Source: Methanosarcina barkeri 3 (lineage in GTDB: Archaea; Halobacteriota; Methanosarcinia; Methanosarcinales; Methanosarcinaceae). From it: DNA of 64,000 nucleotides. This document shows, piece after piece, positions 52,949 through 62,254 of this stretch (its first letter is position 1; each line of letters begins with the position of its first letter). Both the position numbers and the translations under genes were made by a program. Where the stretch lies: positions 496,001 through 560,000 of the forward strand of contig NZ_CP009517.1 in the NCBI RefSeq assembly GCF_000970305.1, given 5' to 3'. The notes under the pieces were generated by a model that saw nothing but the letters and a program-made list of their open reading frames with translations, did no database searches and was not told the origin of the DNA.

Positions 52949-53956
52949 TTACCATCGATTACTGGCTTTTTTTAATCCCTTAATCAGTTCATCGACATTG
53001 CCGACTAATTCCAGTCCAGCGTTTTTTCCAGTTCCGGAATAAATGAGCTTCGTGTCAGAACCAGTTTTCCTCAGTAGAGTTATACTGATACTGGAGTGTA
53101 GGGATTCGTTAACCTTCGCTGTCATCTCTCCCAATTTTGGTGCAGGGAGCTCGACGCCTTCCGACCTGTCCGCATCGATGTCAAGACGGTATCTCTTGTT
53201 TTCTAGCCGAATCCGAATGTTATTGTCGGTAACATCGAACCCAGTGACCTTTGCCCCTGAATATGTCGTAAATTTGTACAATTTTTTGTCATATAAAAAG
53301 CCGAAGATGTAACCTGTGAAATAATTGCCGAGCCAGGGTATCTTTGCGATCGAGCCTGAGAGTGATATGCCGTTACGATCAAAATGATTAGTCTGCATCC
53401 ATATCCAGGAGGAAGGCATTGAAACGCCCCAATCCTTCTCTATATAGCCCCTTCCACCGTTGAGCTCTTTCTTTATTCCGTTAATCTCAATGAATCCTTC
53501 AACAACGTGATCCATGCTCAATATGCCGTGATAGCATTCCATGCCCGGCACGAATGCATACCAGCCCATTACTCCAGGTGACAGCAGTTTCACGGGCCAG
53601 GGATAGGTGTCCTTGAAGTTAATCCGGGCAATGATCTGATCTCTGCCTTGCTTAAGGTTGAGATTCATCTCACTAGTGCTGAAAAAAGATTCACCAATAA
53701 TAAGCTCGAACTTTTTATCTCCGGCCTTCACGTCATCGAGCGAATACCTGAAATAATTCATTTTCTGCGCTCTTGCGTCCAGAAACATGATAAAAGCATG
53801 TGACTTTGAGGGGTTCCTGGCTATGGAGACTCCAGGAATAACAGCATAAGCGTTCTTCTCACTGTAGTCCACCATCTTGAAATACCAGCCCTCGAAAAAA
53901 TCTTTCTTTTTTCTCCGGCCATGGAAGATTTCCGGCTTCCAGATATCGAGCATCAT
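52949..53956 (-). CDS. Tocopherol-cyclase-like / CrtC-like lipocalin-fold protein
   Basis: 335 residues. The signature is the opening PEIFHGRRKKKDFFEGWYFKMVD; FEGWYFK is typical of the tocopherol cyclase family. Further shared patterns are AVIPGVS near the start, GVMGWYAFVPGMECYHG in the middle and GGRGYIEKDWGVSMPSSWIWMQ, a conserved aromatic stretch. The two lipocalin-like halves are complete. Plant members cyclise tocopherol precursors; archaea have none, so the role (perhaps on isoprenoid lipids) is unknown. Start is ATG 53956 or the next ATG codon. No signal peptide, lone gene. Confidence 0.85.
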   Translation of the reverse strand: MMLDIWKPEIFHGRRKKKDFFEGWYFKMVDYSEKNAYAVIPGVSIARNPSKSHAFIMFLDARAQKMNYFRYSLDDVKAGDKKFELIIGESFFSTSEMNLNLKQGRDQIIARINFKDTYPWPVKLLSPGVMGWYAFVPGMECYHGILSMDHVVEGFIEINGIKKELNGGRGYIEKDWGVSMPSSWIWMQTNHFDRNGISLSGSIAKIPWLGNYFTGYIFGFLYDKKLYKFTTYSGAKVTGFDVTDNNIRIRLENKRYRLDIDADRSEGVELPAPKLGEMTAKVNESLHSSISITLLRKTGSDTKLIYSGTGKNAGLELVGNVDELIKGLKKASNRW

Positions 53957-54652
53957 ATATGATTAGAGGACTATCATTTAGAACTTTATGGATAATCCAT
54001 ACTTTCGCCTGCCTGAAAAGCAAGATCTACGGGTGGAATCTGGTTTAGGAAATGGTTTAATTTTTAGGTCATCCTCAATATCTGGTTGATATTTTTTCGT
54101 TTGATGTTTTTTATTTGTATCGGCAAATCTTGACCCCTCCAAGACTTTATTTGATGTATGAATTACAGCTATTATGAACTATGGAAGTGCTACAATAGGA
54201 CAAGCTGAAGGAACTTTTCATAGAAAAACTCCTTTTATGGTATACTCATAATCATGTTGTTAAAACCATCAAACAAGTCTAAGTGAGAAGAATATTTCCA
54301 ACAATTATTTAAAAGTAAGATTTTAGTTATCATCGTTGTTTCGTAACATCACTGCATATTATAGGACTTTAAATCTACTTAGTGATGCTACACTTATTTT
54401 ATCACCAGGTTTTGGTGTTGAGTCAAAATAATCTGGGATAATACAGGAGTTTTATGAGTAATCTGTTAAATACAGTCAAAAAAATGTACTTATTACACGG
54501 ACTATTTTACAAAAACATTTTAATAAACAATATAACATTTTAATAAACAATGTATTTATTCTTCTTCAATATAACAAGTCCTGATAGGTAACAATTATTG
54601 CATCCGGTTAATTTGAATTTTTGAATTAATTTTATATTCGGAAAGGGTTGAA
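53957..54652. other. Promoter region upstream of the signalling cassette, no gene
   Basis: About 700 bases, AT-rich. A short hairpin CACCA-GGTTT-TGGTG lies at 54402-54416. ACATTTTAATAAACAAT is duplicated at 54515-54531 and 54535-54551. The following gene's site is GGAAAGG at 54641-54647. Confidence 0.5.
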
Positions 54653-57600
54653 ATGGAAAAAAGTTTGAGAAAATCTGGGATTGACATTGTTGGAGAGGTG
54701 CCCTGGGGAACGCACTTCTGTCAATTCTACCAGACAAAACAGGATTTGATTGATATACTGGTTCCCTACTTCAAAGCAGGACTGGAAAATAATGAATTTT
54801 GTATGTGGGTTACATCAGAACCTATGGAAGTGGAAGAGGCAAAAGAAGCTCTTAGAAAGGACATTCCTGGGATTGATGTTTATCTGGAAAAAGGGCAGAT
54901 TGAGATTATTCCTTACACTTATTGGTATGTCAAAGAGGGGATCTTCGATTCGCAGAGAGTGCTTAATGGTTGGATTGATAAACTCAATAGAGCTCTTGCT
55001 GACGGTTACAATGGTTTGAGGTTGAGTGGAAACACTTTCTGGCTGGAAAAAACAGACTGGAACAGTTTTGTTAATTATGAAGAAGAGATAGATAGCATCA
55101 TTGGCAACTATTCCATGATAGCCCTGTGCACATATTGCCTCGCGAGGTGTAGTGCAACCGAAATTATTGATGTAGTTACCAACCATCAATTTGCCCTGGT
55201 TAAAAAAGAAGAAAAATGGGTGCAAATTGAGAGTTCCAGGCGCAAAAGGGAAGAAGAAAAAGTTTTCCAAGCCACACAGCACTGGGAATCTACCTTTGAT
55301 TCCATGCCGGACCTGATAGCCATACTTGACAATGAATATCATATTGTTCGTGCAAACAAGGCAATGGCGTCAAGATTGGGGTTAAAACCGGAAGAGTGTA
55401 TAGGGTTAACCTGTTATCATGCTGTGCACGGGACAGCCGAGCATCCCTCTTTTTGTCCGCACAGGTTGTTGCTTGAGGATGGGCTTGAACATACTGTGGA
55501 GATTTGCGAGAAATGTCTGGGTGGTTATTTCATAGTAAGTGTCTCACCACTTCATGACTCAAGAGGAAAAATTATCGGGAGTGTACATGTCGCCCGTGAT
55601 ATTAACGAACGCAAACAGGCTGAAGAAGCTCTGATAAAGAGTGAAAATGAATTCCGCACGCTGGCAGAAAATTCGCCTGACATAATTGCTCGCTTCGACA
55701 CAAAAAATCGCCATATGTATGTAAATCCTGCAGCTGTCGAAGTTTATGGTTATTCTCAGGAAGAAATCATCGGGAAAAATCACTGTGAACTGGGAAAAGA
55801 CTCTGAATTGGTAAAATTTTGGGAACAACATCATCAGAGCGTTTTTGCCACAGGAAAACCCGGAACAATGGAATTCCAGTACAGATCGCCCCAAGGAAAA
55901 GAATACTATTTTAATACAAGAATAGTACCTGAGTTCGTTAACGGTAAAGTGGCTTCCGTTCTTGCAATCTCTCGTGATATAACAGACATAAAAGAAGCTG
56001 AAGCCAGGTTAAAAGAAACTCTTGATAATTTAGAAGAATTAGTCGAAGAAAGGACATCTGAAGTTGAAATGGCTTATAATTCTTTGAAAGAAAGTGAAAG
56101 GAGTCTTTCTGAAGCTCAGAGGATGGCACATCTTGGAAACTGGGATTGGAATATTGTAACTAATGAGTTATACTGGTCTGATGAGATTTATCGCATCTTC
56201 GGACGCAGCCCTCAGGAGTTCGGGGCAACTTACGATGCGTTTCTTGAATATATACATCCACAAGATAGAGATTATGTAAATAGGGCCGTTAAAGAAGCTT
56301 TTAACGGAAAAAATTATAGTATTAATCACCGGATCAACTTAGCCAATGGAGAAGGGCGTATAGTACATGAACAGGCGGAGGTTATTTTTAATGAGGAAAA
56401 TATCCCTGTCCATATGAGAGGAACAGTTCAGGATATTACCGAACAAAAAATGGCTGAAAAATCCTTAGAGCTGGCCAACGCATATAATCGCAGTCTCATT
56501 GAGGCCAGTATAGATCCCTTTCTAACTATCGGTCCGGACGGTAAAATTACTGATGTAAATAATTCAACCGAATTTGTTACGGGTTATTCACGTAAGGAGT
56601 TAATTGGGACTGATTTTTCGGATTATTTCACAGAGCCCGAGAAAGCTAGAGAAGGGTATCAGCATGTGTTCCAGAAAGGGCTGGTACGAAATTATCCACT
56701 GGAAATTCGGCATAAAAACGGGCAGATAACGCCTGTTTTGTATAATGCATCGGTTTATAGGGATGAAACTGGAGAGGTCATTGGAGTTTTTGCAGCTGCA
56801 CGTGATATTAGTGAGCAGAAAAAGGCTGAAGAAAAGATATTGATACTGGCGAGTGCTGTCGAGTCATCGGATGATGCCATTATAACCAAATCGCTTGATG
56901 GCACTATTACCAGCTGGAACAAAGGTGCAGAGCAGATATATGGTTATCTTGCCGAAGAGATTCTTGGAAAAGATATCACAATACTTGAACCAGACCATCT
57001 TAAAGGAGAGATAAAACGGTTAGTTAAGATAATTCAAGAGGAAGAGAGAGTCCAGCGCTATGAAACGTTACGGTTGAGAAAAGATCGTAAATTAATAAAT
57101 GTTTCAGTAACTCTTTCTCCGGTCCTGGATGTTTCCGGGCAACTTATAGCTGTTTCCATTATTGTAAGAGATATTACTGAGCAAAAAAAAGCCGAAGAAG
57201 CTTTGAGGTTATCAAGCATTTATAATCGTAGTCTGATAGAAGCAAGTCTGGATCCTCTGGTCACTATTGGCCCTTATGGAAAGATAACCGATGTGAATAA
57301 AGCTACAGAACTGATTACAGGTTATTCCCGTAAGGAATTAATCGGGACTGATTTTTCGGATTATTTCACCGAGCCTGAGAGAGCTAGAGAAGTATATCAA
57401 CATGTCTTCAGGGAAGGTTTGGTACTGGACTACGAGCTTAAAATTCAGCACAGAAACGGTCCCATAACTCCTGTTTTGTATAATGCTTCAATTTATAAAG
57501 ACGAAGCAGGTGAGATAATTGGAGTTTTTGCAGCCGCTCGTGATATCACCGAACGGAAAAAGGCAGAAGAGTCGTTAAAACTTAAATTAGAGGAGCTTGC

Positions 57601-58291
57601 TCGCTCAAATGCGGAGCTGGAACAATTTGCCTATGTATCATCACACGATTTACAGGAACCCCTGAGAATGATAACAAGTTATTTACAGCTTTTACAAAGA
57701 AAATATCAGGGAAATCTTGACGAGAAAGCTGATAAGTACATCTATTTTGCTGTAGATGGGGCTTCCCGTATGCAGAATTTGATAACTGATCTTCTTGAAT
57801 TTTCTCGAGTAACTACAAAAGCCAGGGAACTCGAGCCTACAGATTGCAAATCTGTTCTGGAACAAGTGTTACTTGATTTGGAGGTGTCTATAAGAGAAAA
57901 TGAAGCCAGTATCTCTTATGGTTCTTTGCCTGTAGTAATGACAGATTCTGTCCAGTTCACTCAGCTGTTCCAAAATCTTATAAGCAACGCTATAAAATTT
58001 CGCAGTGAAAAATCCCCGAAAATTGAGATTTCTGCAAACACAGAAACTGATCGATGGTTATTTTCAGTAAAGGATAACGGAATTGGAATTGACCCTAAAT
58101 ATTCTGAGAAAATTTTTGAAGTTTTTAAAAGACTTCATAAAAGAGAAGAATATCCAGGAACAGGGATAGGGCTTTCAATTTGCAAAAAAATTGTAGAGAG
58201 GCATGGAGGACGGATTTGGGTAGAATCCGAACCAGGTAAAGGTTCGACTTTTTACTTCACTTTACCAGTAACTTCTATAAATATCTTATGA
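54653..58291 (+). CDS. MEDS-PAS(6)-histidine kinase
   Basis: 1212 residues, no membrane helix. Residues about 10-185 are a MEDS domain (VPWGTHFCQFYQTKQDLIDILVPYF), a RecA-like sensory module found in methanogens and methylotrophs. PAS1 (about 210-325) is Cys-rich: GLTCYHAVHG, FCPHRLL and ICEKC suggest metal or redox sensing. PAS2 is 330-450, a coiled coil follows, PAS3 490-600, PAS4 610-725, PAS5 730-845 and PAS6 850-970. PAS4 and PAS6 are near-copies (SRKELIGTDFSDYFTEPE in both). HisKA is about 985-1060 with His in SSHDLQEPLRM, then the ATPase with N box NLISNAIKF, G1 DNGIGID and G2 GTGIGLSI. Two response-regulator genes follow on the same strand. Confidence 0.93.
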   Translation: MEKSLRKSGIDIVGEVPWGTHFCQFYQTKQDLIDILVPYFKAGLENNEFCMWVTSEPMEVEEAKEALRKDIPGIDVYLEKGQIEIIPYTYWYVKEGIFDSQRVLNGWIDKLNRALADGYNGLRLSGNTFWLEKTDWNSFVNYEEEIDSIIGNYSMIALCTYCLARCSATEIIDVVTNHQFALVKKEEKWVQIESSRRKREEEKVFQATQHWESTFDSMPDLIAILDNEYHIVRANKAMASRLGLKPEECIGLTCYHAVHGTAEHPSFCPHRLLLEDGLEHTVEICEKCLGGYFIVSVSPLHDSRGKIIGSVHVARDINERKQAEEALIKSENEFRTLAENSPDIIARFDTKNRHMYVNPAAVEVYGYSQEEIIGKNHCELGKDSELVKFWEQHHQSVFATGKPGTMEFQYRSPQGKEYYFNTRIVPEFVNGKVASVLAISRDITDIKEAEARLKETLDNLEELVEERTSEVEMAYNSLKESERSLSEAQRMAHLGNWDWNIVTNELYWSDEIYRIFGRSPQEFGATYDAFLEYIHPQDRDYVNRAVKEAFNGKNYSINHRINLANGEGRIVHEQAEVIFNEENIPVHMRGTVQDITEQKMAEKSLELANAYNRSLIEASIDPFLTIGPDGKITDVNNSTEFVTGYSRKELIGTDFSDYFTEPEKAREGYQHVFQKGLVRNYPLEIRHKNGQITPVLYNASVYRDETGEVIGVFAAARDISEQKKAEEKILILASAVESSDDAIITKSLDGTITSWNKGAEQIYGYLAEEILGKDITILEPDHLKGEIKRLVKIIQEEERVQRYETLRLRKDRKLINVSVTLSPVLDVSGQLIAVSIIVRDITEQKKAEEALRLSSIYNRSLIEASLDPLVTIGPYGKITDVNKATELITGYSRKELIGTDFSDYFTEPERAREVYQHVFREGLVLDYELKIQHRNGPITPVLYNASIYKDEAGEIIGVFAAARDITERKKAEESLKLKLEELARSNAELEQFAYVSSHDLQEPLRMITSYLQLLQRKYQGNLDEKADKYIYFAVDGASRMQNLITDLLEFSRVTTKARELEPTDCKSVLEQVLLDLEVSIRENEASISYGSLPVVMTDSVQFTQLFQNLISNAIKFRSEKSPKIEISANTETDRWLFSVKDNGIGIDPKYSEKIFEVFKRLHKREEYPGTGIGLSICKKIVERHGGRIWVESEPGKGSTFYFTLPVTSINIL

Positions 58292-58465
58292 CAATGACTT
58301 TACTATAAATGACTTTACTATAAATTTCATAATACTGACCTTACCGTGAAATCCTGATAACGACTACACCCTAAAAAAGTTCGATCTTTATAAGTTTGGT
58401 TCATATTCGACAACTAGTCTCGTGAAAGCTCAAAATTTTTGACATATAATAGGACGGCCATATAA

Positions 58466-58912
58466 ATGAGAACTCGAATAGCATTTAAACCGGTAGAGAT
58501 TCTTGTAGTAGAAGACAGCAAAGGCGATATTGGACTGATAGAAGAAGGATTCGAAGATGCAAAAATCGGGAACATTCTTCATATTGTAGAAGATGGAGAA
58601 GAAGCAATAGCTTTTTTACGTGGTGAAGGACAGTTTTCAGGCTCTCCGCGTCCGGATATAATACTTCTGGATTTAAATTTGCCAAAAAAAGACGGGCGTG
58701 AGGTTCTTGAGGAAGTAAAAGGCGATGATGAACTTAAAAATATACCTATTGTGGTTTTAACCACTTCGAAAGCTGAGGAGGACATCCTGAGATCTTATAA
58801 TCTTCATGCCAATGCATATATTACTAAACCTGTTGATTTTGACCAGTTTCTGGACGTAGTTAGATCCATAGAAAACTTCTGGCTTGAGATTGTAAAGTTA
58901 CCCTCGAAGTAA
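58466..58912 (+). CDS. Stand-alone response regulator (Rcp1/CheY-like)
   Basis: 148 residues, receiver domain only. The acidic pair is in VVEDSKGD, the phospho-acceptor Asp in IILLDLNLPKKDG, Thr in VVLTTSKAEED and Lys in YITKPVDFDQF. The Rcp1-like features (LRGEGQFSGSPRPD insertion and a C-terminal helix with FWL) match regulators paired with phytochrome-like or PAS kinases. It lacks an output domain, so it may relay phosphate to another protein. The upstream kinase is the obvious donor; the receiver-kinase gene starts 26 bases downstream. Confidence 0.93.
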   Translation: MRTRIAFKPVEILVVEDSKGDIGLIEEGFEDAKIGNILHIVEDGEEAIAFLRGEGQFSGSPRPDIILLDLNLPKKDGREVLEEVKGDDELKNIPIVVLTTSKAEEDILRSYNLHANAYITKPVDFDQFLDVVRSIENFWLEIVKLPSK

Positions 58913-58938
58913 GACTCGAATTACCTGGATAGGATGGT

Positions 58939-60381
58939 TTGACTATGGATAAAAAAGTAAAAATCTTGCTTTTTGAGGACAATCCTGGGGATGCAGGTTT
59001 AATTGAAGAGATGATTGAAGAGTTCGCTGACTTTCAATACGAACTTAAAACCTTTCAGACCCTGAATGAAGGTTTGAACCACCTTAAAGAAAATCGGTTT
59101 GATATAATATTATCTGACCTGGGACTGCCAGATAGTGATGGCATTGATACCTTTCTTGAAATTCATGCAAGGAACTCACGCATTCCCATTATAATTCTGA
59201 CGGGAATGAATGATGAAAAAATCGGAGTCGAGGCTGTAAAGAAGGGTGCTCAGGATTATCTGGTCAAAGGGCAGGTGGATGGCAGATTATTGAGGCGTTC
59301 TATCCAGTACTCCATTGAGCGTAAAAAAGCAGAGGAAAGAGTTCAGAATTTAGCGAATATAGTGGAATCTTCAAATGATGCTATTGTAACCCGGTCTCTT
59401 GACGGTTTTATTACCAGCTGGAACCTGGGGGCAGAACAAATTTATGGATATCTAGCAGAAGAGGTTTTGGGTAAACCTGCAACAGTCTTAATACCGTGCT
59501 CATTGAAAAATGAAATACAAAAACTAACTGAGATGATAAAACAGGGAGAAAAGATTCACCAGTATGAGACTTCACGGTTAAGAAAGGACGGCAAGGTTAT
59601 CAATGTCTCAATGACTCTTTCTCCGGTTTTCGATATATCTGGAGAGCTTATGGCTATCTCAGTTATTTCCAGAGATATAACTGAGAGTAAAAAAGCCGAA
59701 GAAGCCCGTAAAAAGGAAATTCATCATAGGATAAAAAATAATCTGCAGGTAATCTCGTCTCTGCTCGATCTGCAGGCTGAAAAATTTGCTAGTAATGAGG
59801 TTTATGACACTTCAAAGGTGCTTGCAGCTTTCAGGGACAGCCAGAATAGAGTTATCTCTATGGCTTTAATCCATGAAGAACTGTATGGGTCAAAAGAAGT
59901 CAGTATTCTTAATTTCGCAACTTACTTGCAAAAGCTGACTGAGGAGCTCTTCAGATGTTATAACGTTGGAGCTTCAGAAACCGAGATGGTTCTGGAAATA
60001 GAGGAGAATATTTTCTTCGATATGGACACTGCAGTTCCGTTAGGAATGATTGTCAATGAACTGGTTTCAAATTCCCTCAAACATGCATTCCCAAGTGGAA
60101 AAACAGGAAAAGTTCAGATAAAGCTTTCCAGGGAAATAAGTAAAAAGTTTGGACATAGCGAAATCGAAGACAGTAACGAGGCACGTAAAGGTGCCAGTTA
60201 TATACTGATTGTCTCAGATAACGGAGTAGGTATACCTGAAAGCATCAGTCTGGAAGACTCCGATACCCTTGGAATACAACTGGTAACTATCCTGGTAGAC
60301 CAGTTAGACGGAGAACTTGACTTGAATAGGACATCTGGAACTGAATTCACTATAAAAATCAAAGTGGCGGAAAATAAGTAA
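58939..60381 (+). CDS. Receiver-PAS-histidine kinase (HisKA_2 type)
   Basis: 480 residues. Receiver about 5-125 with FEDNPGD, phospho-acceptor IILSDLGLPDSDG, Thr in ILTGMND and Lys in YLVKGQVDG. PAS about 135-255, whose core (SSNDAIVTRSLDG, SWNLGAEQIYGYLAEEVLGK) closely resembles PAS5 of the upstream kinase, suggesting domain copying. HisKA_2 about 262-340 with His in KEIHHRIKNNLQVISSLLDLQ, then the ATPase part with VNELVSNSLKHAF (N box) and SDNGVGIP (G1). No DNA-binding domain in any of the three genes, so the output is not transcriptional by itself. Start at 58945 (ATG, second codon of an MTMDKK reading) or 58939 is equally possible. Confidence 0.92.
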   Translation: MTMDKKVKILLFEDNPGDAGLIEEMIEEFADFQYELKTFQTLNEGLNHLKENRFDIILSDLGLPDSDGIDTFLEIHARNSRIPIIILTGMNDEKIGVEAVKKGAQDYLVKGQVDGRLLRRSIQYSIERKKAEERVQNLANIVESSNDAIVTRSLDGFITSWNLGAEQIYGYLAEEVLGKPATVLIPCSLKNEIQKLTEMIKQGEKIHQYETSRLRKDGKVINVSMTLSPVFDISGELMAISVISRDITESKKAEEARKKEIHHRIKNNLQVISSLLDLQAEKFASNEVYDTSKVLAAFRDSQNRVISMALIHEELYGSKEVSILNFATYLQKLTEELFRCYNVGASETEMVLEIEENIFFDMDTAVPLGMIVNELVSNSLKHAFPSGKTGKVQIKLSREISKKFGHSEIEDSNEARKGASYILIVSDNGVGIPESISLEDSDTLGIQLVTILVDQLDGELDLNRTSGTEFTIKIKVAENK

Positions 60382-60424
60382 AAAGAACATAAAAGGTAAG
60401 ATTGAGGATGAACAGGGAATATAA

Positions 60425-60488
60425 GATTTTAGCTCATAAAGATTTTAGCTCATAAAGATTTTAGCTCATAAAGATTTTAGCTCATAAA
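60425..60488. repeat. 16-bp tandem repeat, 4 copies, overlapping the end of the MBL remnant
   Basis: Unit GATTTTAGCTCATAAA. The last copy encodes the final residues and stop of the minus-strand MBL remnant. Confidence 0.95.
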
Positions 60489-60746
60489 GATTTCAGTTAA
60501 TCGATATTTTTTGAGAGTTTCTTTAATATTATCTTTATATACACCACCATGATAACAGACGACTTTGTCAATATCATAATTAAGGAGCTTTTTTACAGAT
60601 TTCTTCGCCTGTTCCATATCAAGAGTAGCCATTGGACGTGAAATAATAAGTTCACCGTCTTGAAGGAACAAAGCATCACCTGCAATCAAGGTTTTAAATT
60701 TATGCAAGTACAAGCAGATATGACCATGAGCCTGTTCCAAAACCAA
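60477..60746 (-). pseudogene. C-terminal remnant of an MBL-fold metallo-hydrolase
   Basis: 89 codons readable from a TTG. The sequence AHGHICLYL is the end of the HxPGHxPGH-type motif; KTLIAGDALF with the bridging Asp, and VVCYHGGVY with the last metal His, are the normal C-terminal motifs of the family. The first half of the fold, with the HxHxDH motif, is missing; upstream DNA in all frames shows no further match. The 3' end is fused to a 16-bp tandem repeat. I regard it as a truncated pseudogene. Confidence 0.75.
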
Positions 60747-61450
60747 TATAATGCCAGAATAGGAGTTATAATATTGGTGGTATAGTAGATTAGATAATGT
60801 TTTGGGATAGGCTTGATAAAAAGTAAAACTGAGTACGACTACGTTACCTTATTGATTTCTTGAATACAGTTAGAACTCTCAGTATTATTACAAAAATCAA
60901 AAAAATATGGAATACTTGAGTAAGATAAGAAGTATGATTTTCTATATAAAAAATATAAAAGAAGAAATGGTGATTTGAGATATTTTAATAGAGATAATAG
61001 AAAGAAGATCTTAAAGAGCACTAAATATTCAAAAGCCAGTGGTACATTTCGACATAGAAAATATAAAGTAACAGATTATTTATAACTGTAATGTGATTTC
61101 CATAAAAACGCCGTAAGTTCCTGTAAAAAACACAGGGTTATAAAGAATCACATAGTTATATAAATAGTCACATATTTATATAATGAGATATGTGATGTTG
61201 TATAATTAAAATTATAAATTCTGCTACACAGAATTCATAACTGGTGTATAATAAAGCTTATAAATGCTACAACGTCTTGAATAACAGAAAATTCCCAAAA
61301 AGATGCTTCTTTTATCCGAACCTTCTCAGGACTTCTCCAAGTCAGTTAAGGTTTGGAAATCTCTAACGGAATTATTTAACAGAAGAGATTTAATGAAGAA
61401 TTCTGTTATTTGTTCTTCCATTATTAAAAAAATCTTTTTCAGGTTTGCCC
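60747..61450. other. Very AT-rich gap, no gene
   Basis: It contains the GTTTTGGGATAGGCT element at 60799-60813 and short repeats CACATA(G/T)TTATATAA(A/T) around 61148-61185. TATA-like elements are numerous; the promoter of the ABC exporter should lie in 61200-61420. Confidence 0.5.
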
Positions 61451-62254
61451 ATGCAAAACATACTCTCAGTCCAATCTCTCACAAAGAAATTTGACGATTT
61501 TACAGCTGTAAAAGAGATAAGCTTCAACGTTGAAGCCGGTTCGATCTTTGCTTTTCTCGGTCCAAACGGGGCAGGCAAGTCAACAACTATCAAAATGCTC
61601 ACAACGGTTTTGAAGCCCACATCAGGGGAAATAAGCATTAACGGTTTCAATGCGCTTAAAGAACAGGATAAAGCCCGTGCGTCTTTCGGGATAGTCTTTC
61701 AGGATTCCAGCCTTGATGAAGAACTGACTGCTTATGAGAACATTGTTTACCATGCAGTCATTTATAAAGTACCTAAAAAGGAGAGAGATGAAAGAATCCG
61801 AAAAGCCCTGGAAATTGTCGGGCTCTGGAACAGGCGGGAAGATTATGTTAAAAATTATTCAGGCGGCATGAAGCGCAGGCTTGAGATCGCTCGGGCGCTT
61901 GTCCATTATCCTAAAATTCTTTTCCTCGATGAGCCCACAGTTGGCCTGGACCCCCAGACTCGAAACTCTATATGGGACCATATCAAAAAGTTGAACGAAG
62001 AAAGAAATATGACAATTTTTCTGACCACGCATTACATGGAAGAAGCCGAAGCAGTTGCAGACCAGATTGCAATCATTGACCATGGAAAGATTATAGAGTC
62101 CGGCACTGTTGAAGAAATAAAGAAACGGACAGAAACCGAATCCCTGGAAGAGGCTTTTTTGAAATTGACAGGTAGGGACATCAGGGACGATAACGATTCC
62201 GGAAACAAAGTACGAACTATAAGAGGCATGAGGAGGAGGAGGACCAGGCATTGA
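61451..62254 (+). CDS. ABC exporter ATP-binding protein, DrrA-like
   Basis: 267 residues from ATG 61451 (an in-frame TTG two codons earlier is less likely, since CAGGT sits just upstream). Walker A GPNGAGKST, Q-loop VFQD, signature YSGGMKRRLEIARAL, Walker B ILFLDEPTVGLDP and the H-loop TTHYMEEAE are complete. The C-terminus (SLEEAFLKLTGRD) is the DrrA-type tail. The final MRRRRTRH codons are GGAGGAGGAGGACC-like DNA that forms the ribosome site of the next gene. It drives export of a drug, lipid or other hydrophobic compound with the ABC-2 permease. Confidence 0.94.
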   Translation: MQNILSVQSLTKKFDDFTAVKEISFNVEAGSIFAFLGPNGAGKSTTIKMLTTVLKPTSGEISINGFNALKEQDKARASFGIVFQDSSLDEELTAYENIVYHAVIYKVPKKERDERIRKALEIVGLWNRREDYVKNYSGGMKRRLEIARALVHYPKILFLDEPTVGLDPQTRNSIWDHIKKLNEERNMTIFLTTHYMEEAEAVADQIAIIDHGKIIESGTVEEIKKRTETESLEEAFLKLTGRDIRDDNDSGNKVRTIRGMRRRRTRH

